Shown piece by piece: positions 5,401-6,583 of a stretch of 6,583 bases of DNA; positions within the stretch are counted from its first letter, which is position 1, and each line of letters opens with the position of its first letter. Both the position numbers and the translations under genes were made by a program. The stretch lies in the NCBI GenBank assembly GCA_003566255.1, contig PXEC01000080.1:1-6583 (forward strand), read 5' to 3'. The notes below the pieces were generated by a model that was not told the origin of the DNA, did not search any database, and worked only from the letters and a program-made list of their open reading frames with translations. The stretch comes from Candidatus Peregrinibacteria bacterium (GTDB lineage: Bacteria > Patescibacteriota > Gracilibacteria > UBA1369 > LOWO2-01-FULL-3).

Positions 5401-6583
5401 TCTCCGCCAGAGTTCTGTTGAGGAGTGGGTGTTCAGGATGAAGAACGGTCTCGGAGGCGGTCAAATGATAGGTTTCCGGCAAGTGCTCCATAAATCCTTC
5501 CGCATCCATCAAAGCGATGTACTGTTCAAGCACGTTCTGCATATCATCAAGTTCTTTTTGCAGAGTTTCCATCCCCGAAAGGAAGGGGCGGTATCCACTA
5601 AGAGAGAGAGGTTCATCCGGAGATACATCATCCGGAGAAACATCTTCAACCTGCTCCACGGCTTCTTCCACGGTTGTTTCAACGGTCCTCAGACTTTCCT
5701 CAATATAACTTCGCAGGGCTTCATCAAAAGAGTTGAAAAAGTTATCCAGAAGGTGTACCGGGAAAATCCCAACGCGGCCAAACGCGCCAAACAGACGGGT
5801 AGTGTTCCCAAGAGTTTCATTCCAGATTTTTGTCGCGGAGCGCACCGATTGATATACGAAGTTAGTGTCCATATGGAGATTCAATTGGGCGGTTATGCGG
5901 ATTTCCTTAATGTAATCGTATTTTATCTGAGGCATTTCAAAACCAAGATTTTTGATTATGGGAAGGACGGCTTGGATGCTGGGCTGCGTCAAAGTTTCTA
6001 TTTCGGTCGCCAAGCCACTTTCCGGAACGGGAATAAGTCCCTCCTTCAGCAGGCACAAAATTTTGAAGACGATTTTTAAACTCTGAGAAACATCCGCGAC
6101 CGCATTTGGGAGAGAAGGGATTTTTGGAGGTCTTGGTAAATCGGGTAACTGGGGGATTGGCAGAGGCGGCAGATCCGGCAGAGAGGGAACAATGAATTGA
6201 GAAAAGTCAAAAGCTCTTGAGTCATAACGGGGGAAGTCGGGGAGCCCGAAAGCGGTCAGATCTCCCAGTGAAAAATCAGGAATAGTCAGATCCGGAAATT
6301 CCAAAGCGACGGACGGTAGGACATCGGGGAGCCTTATATCCGGAGGTGCCGGCAAAGGGATGGGTTCGGGCCTAAAAACTATATCCGGCCATATTATTCG
6401 CGTACCCACGCGAATCTTTGAAAGATCAAAAATTATATCCGGCCACTTTGGCATGGGAATAACGGGAGGCTCCGGAACGGCCACAAATATATTCATAAGC
6501 AATCCCAGCTTACTGAAACGATCACTCTTACACTTGTCACAGGATTTTTGATAATCCGCGAAGATGTTTAACACAGCCTGCCA
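2465..6583 (-). CDS. Large modular SLH-anchored surface protein (N-terminus outside window)
   Basis: The frame is open to the right edge (codons TGG CAG GCT precede the first GTG at 6574) and shows no signal peptide, so the true start lies outside; residues below count from that GTG. Visible order: C12-x-x-C15; Pro-Asp tract 34-156; mostly helical 160-450 with an acidic stretch and a DVSPD duplication at 311-320; a Ca2+-loop motif D554-x-D-x-D-G-D-x-D562; an Fn3-like domain ~605-697 (W625); a PKD-like domain ~703-808; a beta-rich region to ~1080; three SLH repeats ~1085-1275, the clearest with ITRAEAAK at 1185-1192; and an acidic Cys-rich tail with CNTCPC at 1323-1328. SLH domains are known to bind secondary cell-wall polymers, so it probably sits outside the cell, anchored by its C-terminal part. 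Fn3, PKD and Ca2+ loops suggest an adhesive or structural stalk. No catalytic motif is visible. It ends in TAA two bases before the next gene. The specific function is unknown. Confidence 0.93.
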   Translation of the reverse strand, partial: WQAVLNIFADYQKSCDKCKSDRFSKLGLLMNIFVAVPEPPVIPMPKWPDIIFDLSKIRVGTRIIWPDIVFRPEPIPLPAPPDIRLPDVLPSVALEFPDLTIPDFSLGDLTAFGLPDFPRYDSRAFDFSQFIVPSLPDLPPLPIPQLPDLPRPPKIPSLPNAVADVSQSLKIVFKILCLLKEGLIPVPESGLATEIETLTQPSIQAVLPIIKNLGFEMPQIKYDYIKEIRITAQLNLHMDTNFVYQSVRSATKIWNETLGNTTRLFGAFGRVGIFPVHLLDNFFNSFDEALRSYIEESLRTVETTVEEAVEQVEDVSPDDVSPDEPLSLSGYRPFLSGMETLQKELDDMQNVLEQYIALMDAEGFMEHLPETYHLTASETVLHPEHPLLNRTLAEIKTDIETQNLPDTPEFKQMIAVRDSFIDYVEGVYDSNKVLEKIDDIGTFGTVLAELDQQNKKIASLNPGTSFGNTGSPGTLKTSLLGGAVETMMRDASSYIDPSRRLAGVVDFDVGEYMDASQGEDAPAPIGLFIASPDGSVNENVLMYTPALRKKNHVIYSDVDNDGDLDMIFASGGEIYLKENRLESLELPRGRVTRVLTGNTVSNYVNPGGVSIQGFNVTDINHNKADVSWFPREEAAHYEVILLNSAMHREDDHAYRFMLDGNLSRKSLEVDNGYYVATIYSIDDDGNRSLSSDSIAVSPQICADTDPPFPAVSVSAFEIPLFQELEIDAGNSFDTHGEIVDFYLETLPYEKDELRVTELPRYIRNPDPTDPIFRVGPFSHEGDVGKREFILHVVDQSGNKASMNFEVNVIAPDISLDETFARNYIASGEVDPLTADIPFSLMRFRYVYRVLDRELKLFRQLDRLRDSFTDASGRYSLDDFEFENMIIVKNHAGSPVVEINPETGNLGILVDGYSAFVRAAAPPDSPTLIDIVGPDNRTLGTVHVIANSNNDVKVGERSVGSVSVSIRDENEDFEFVRRPASDPRHPGAAVLVHVPNREVLAIVDASGNIIPLRPQVSLALKDNDYKEDPLVIEILYGGNVVGEVTMPLPPRDALLVGPDDVPFLSPRAPTFGTMHPMGTGIDWLFSRGASTDLKLIMNELYKEYPEIEIGPEDIVQRGEFVRVLLNMLCIVPRPEAYEEQTGRQLYWDGLELGPHYAYINEATMLGLVEGYRGEPDVDGLFPFRADSPITRAEAAKIIVEALAMKGIIDLSDFDEFDLREGEPWYTPFMRVAQDLTPYVMEDYFMRTNFIVTPAEAEDPDQEMTFEELVLMVERVLQIYSCIDEDDYDDLIPMDPSLFDPDADDCAVDPEIECQTEERGVYIVPAECNTCPCVSTFSFKPEVMEGDVFFPVILVDYEDRTHIFSKGNEVKINP
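2468..2749 (-). other. Acidic, cysteine-rich C-terminal tail of the large protein
   Basis: Residues ~1276-1369 follow the SLH repeats. They start with a D/E-rich linker (CIDEDDYDDL, DPDADDCAVDPEIEC) and then CNTCPC at 1323-1328, with six cysteines in all. A short beta-type module closes the protein (EGDVFFPVILVDYEDRTHIF, then SKGNEV). The cysteines could pair as disulfides or bind metal. No sorting signal or membrane helix is present, which fits anchoring by SLH rather than by sortase. Confidence 0.7.
2750..3322 (-). other. Triple SLH (S-layer homology) region of the large protein
   Basis: Residues ~1085-1275 hold three SLH-like units. The second is textbook: a helix, then GLVEGY, an FPFRADSP loop and ITRAEAAKII. 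The first (EDIVQRGEFVRVLLNML, from E1108) and third (an MTFEELVLMVERVL helix from M1259) keep the fold pattern but have degenerate TRAE motifs (QRGE and TFEE). Three units match the usual SLH trimer, which in known proteins forms a three-pronged binder of pyruvylated cell-wall polymer. Only the middle unit keeps the canonical binding motif, so affinity or ligand may differ. The region is followed by a further ~94-residue tail, so SLH is not terminal. Confidence 0.88.
4151..4468 (-). other. PKD-like / Ig-like domain
   Basis: Residues ~703-808 carry the hallmarks of a PKD fold: an ELEIDAGNSFDTHGEIVDF segment (compare the PKD D-A-x-x-S-x-D-x-D-G-x-I pattern) and a closing FILHVVDQSGNKASMNFEVNV strand pair (compare V-x-L-x-V-x-D-x-x-G). 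A long insertion lies between them. The usual role is an extracellular spacer or protein-protein contact. It directly follows the Fn3-like domain after a D-T-D-P-P linker. Confidence 0.65.
4475..4762 (-). other. Fibronectin type III-like domain
   Basis: Residues ~605-697 show the Fn3 pattern: an early strand with a conserved tryptophan (ADVSW, W625), a following strand AHYEVILL, and a late YYVATIYSIDDDGNRS segment, where the aromatic-x-V/A-x-A-x-D-x-x-G-N-x-S signature precedes the last strand. Such domains are spacer or adhesion modules in bacterial surface proteins. The assignment is by eye; other Ig-like folds are possible. Confidence 0.65.
4889..4915 (-). other. Ca2+-binding loop DxDxDGDxD (FG-GAP/VCBS/dockerin type)
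   Basis: D554-V-D556-N-D558-G559-D560-L-D562 is followed by hydrophobic MIF and preceded by a beta strand (HVIYS). This is the classic calcium loop of FG-GAP/VCBS propeller blades and dockerins. The following strand (GGEIYLKEN) favours a blade-like beta context over a dockerin helix. Only one copy is seen here, so a full propeller is not supported. Confidence 0.75.
5613..5642 (-). repeat. 15-bp tandem duplication encoding DVSPD twice
   Basis: Two copies of a 15-base unit (5613-5627 and 5628-5642) differ at one base and encode the back-to-back DVSPD-DVSPD at residues ~311-320 of the large protein. They lie in an acidic segment right after a glutamate-rich helix (EEAVEQVED). It is an in-frame micro-expansion of a flexible linker. 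Confidence 0.85.
6107..6475 (-). repeat. Proline-aspartate tract, nine PD-hydrophobic motifs
   Basis: Residues 34-156 of the large protein are proline-rich with recurring P-D-(I/V/L/F) at 45, 63, 78, 83, 94, 99, 112, 133 and 144. Two copies sit in near-identical WPDIIF / WPDIVF hexamers 18 residues apart, echoed in DNA by an 11-base direct repeat (ATATCCGGCCA at 6381-6391 and 6435-6445). The rest has degenerated to irregular spacing. It is likely an extended, rigid or self-associating segment; its function is not known. Confidence 0.8.

Noticed and set aside
5613..5642. Start of a CRISPR-like or larger repeat array
   Set aside because: There are only two 15-base units, in frame and with no spacers; it is a coding micro-duplication.
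5225..6079. 284-codon open frame on the + strand
   Set aside because: It lies wholly antisense to the well-supported large surface gene; its product is low in recognisable features and has no start context. It is an antisense shadow.

Overview
All coding signal in this window is on the minus strand. It forms one tightly packed string of four genes, cut at both ends by the window. In transcription order (right to left) they are: the C-terminal ~1,373 residues of a very large surface protein (2465..>6583), a 207-residue secreted protein (1839..2462), a 228-residue secreted or membrane-anchored protein (1150..1836), and the first 381 residues of a fourth exported protein (<1..1143) that runs off the left edge. 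Gaps between genes are 2, 2 and 0-6 bases, so this looks like one operon with no internal promoter or terminator. The operon's promoter and end lie outside the window. There are no RNA genes, CRISPR arrays, insertion sequences or gene-free stretches.

The large protein is a mosaic of extracellular parts. In visible order these are a CxxC motif, a Pro-Asp-hydrophobic tract with nine PD[I/V/L/F] motifs, a helical and acidic region, one Ca2+-binding DxDxDGDxD loop of the FG-GAP/VCBS/dockerin type, a fibronectin-III-like domain, a PKD-like domain, a beta-rich stretch, three S-layer homology (SLH) repeats, and an acidic, cysteine-rich tail ending near a CNTCPC motif. SLH repeats bind secondary cell-wall polymer, so the protein is most simply an SLH-anchored surface fibre or adhesin. 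The three downstream proteins all start with export signals. The two middle ones share a co-linear residue pattern and look like diverged tandem duplicates.

Organism: a bacterium of moderate GC (about 42-50% over most of the window) using the ordinary genetic code; the three visible stops are all TAA. Shine-Dalgarno motifs are weak. The SLH architecture, the proline-rich mosaic and the lack of recognisable relatives for the small genes are reminiscent of surface-protein operons in Candidate Phyla Radiation bacteria (Peregrinibacteria/Gracilibacteria type). That is an impression from family style with no marker gene to confirm it; a Firmicute or other SLH-bearing lineage is possible.

The most notable points are the SLH protein packed with three unrecognised exported proteins, the likely paralogy of the two small proteins, and an abrupt GC rise to about 62% in the last 300 bases of the fourth gene, at a proline linker, which suggests a swapped or acquired C-terminal domain.
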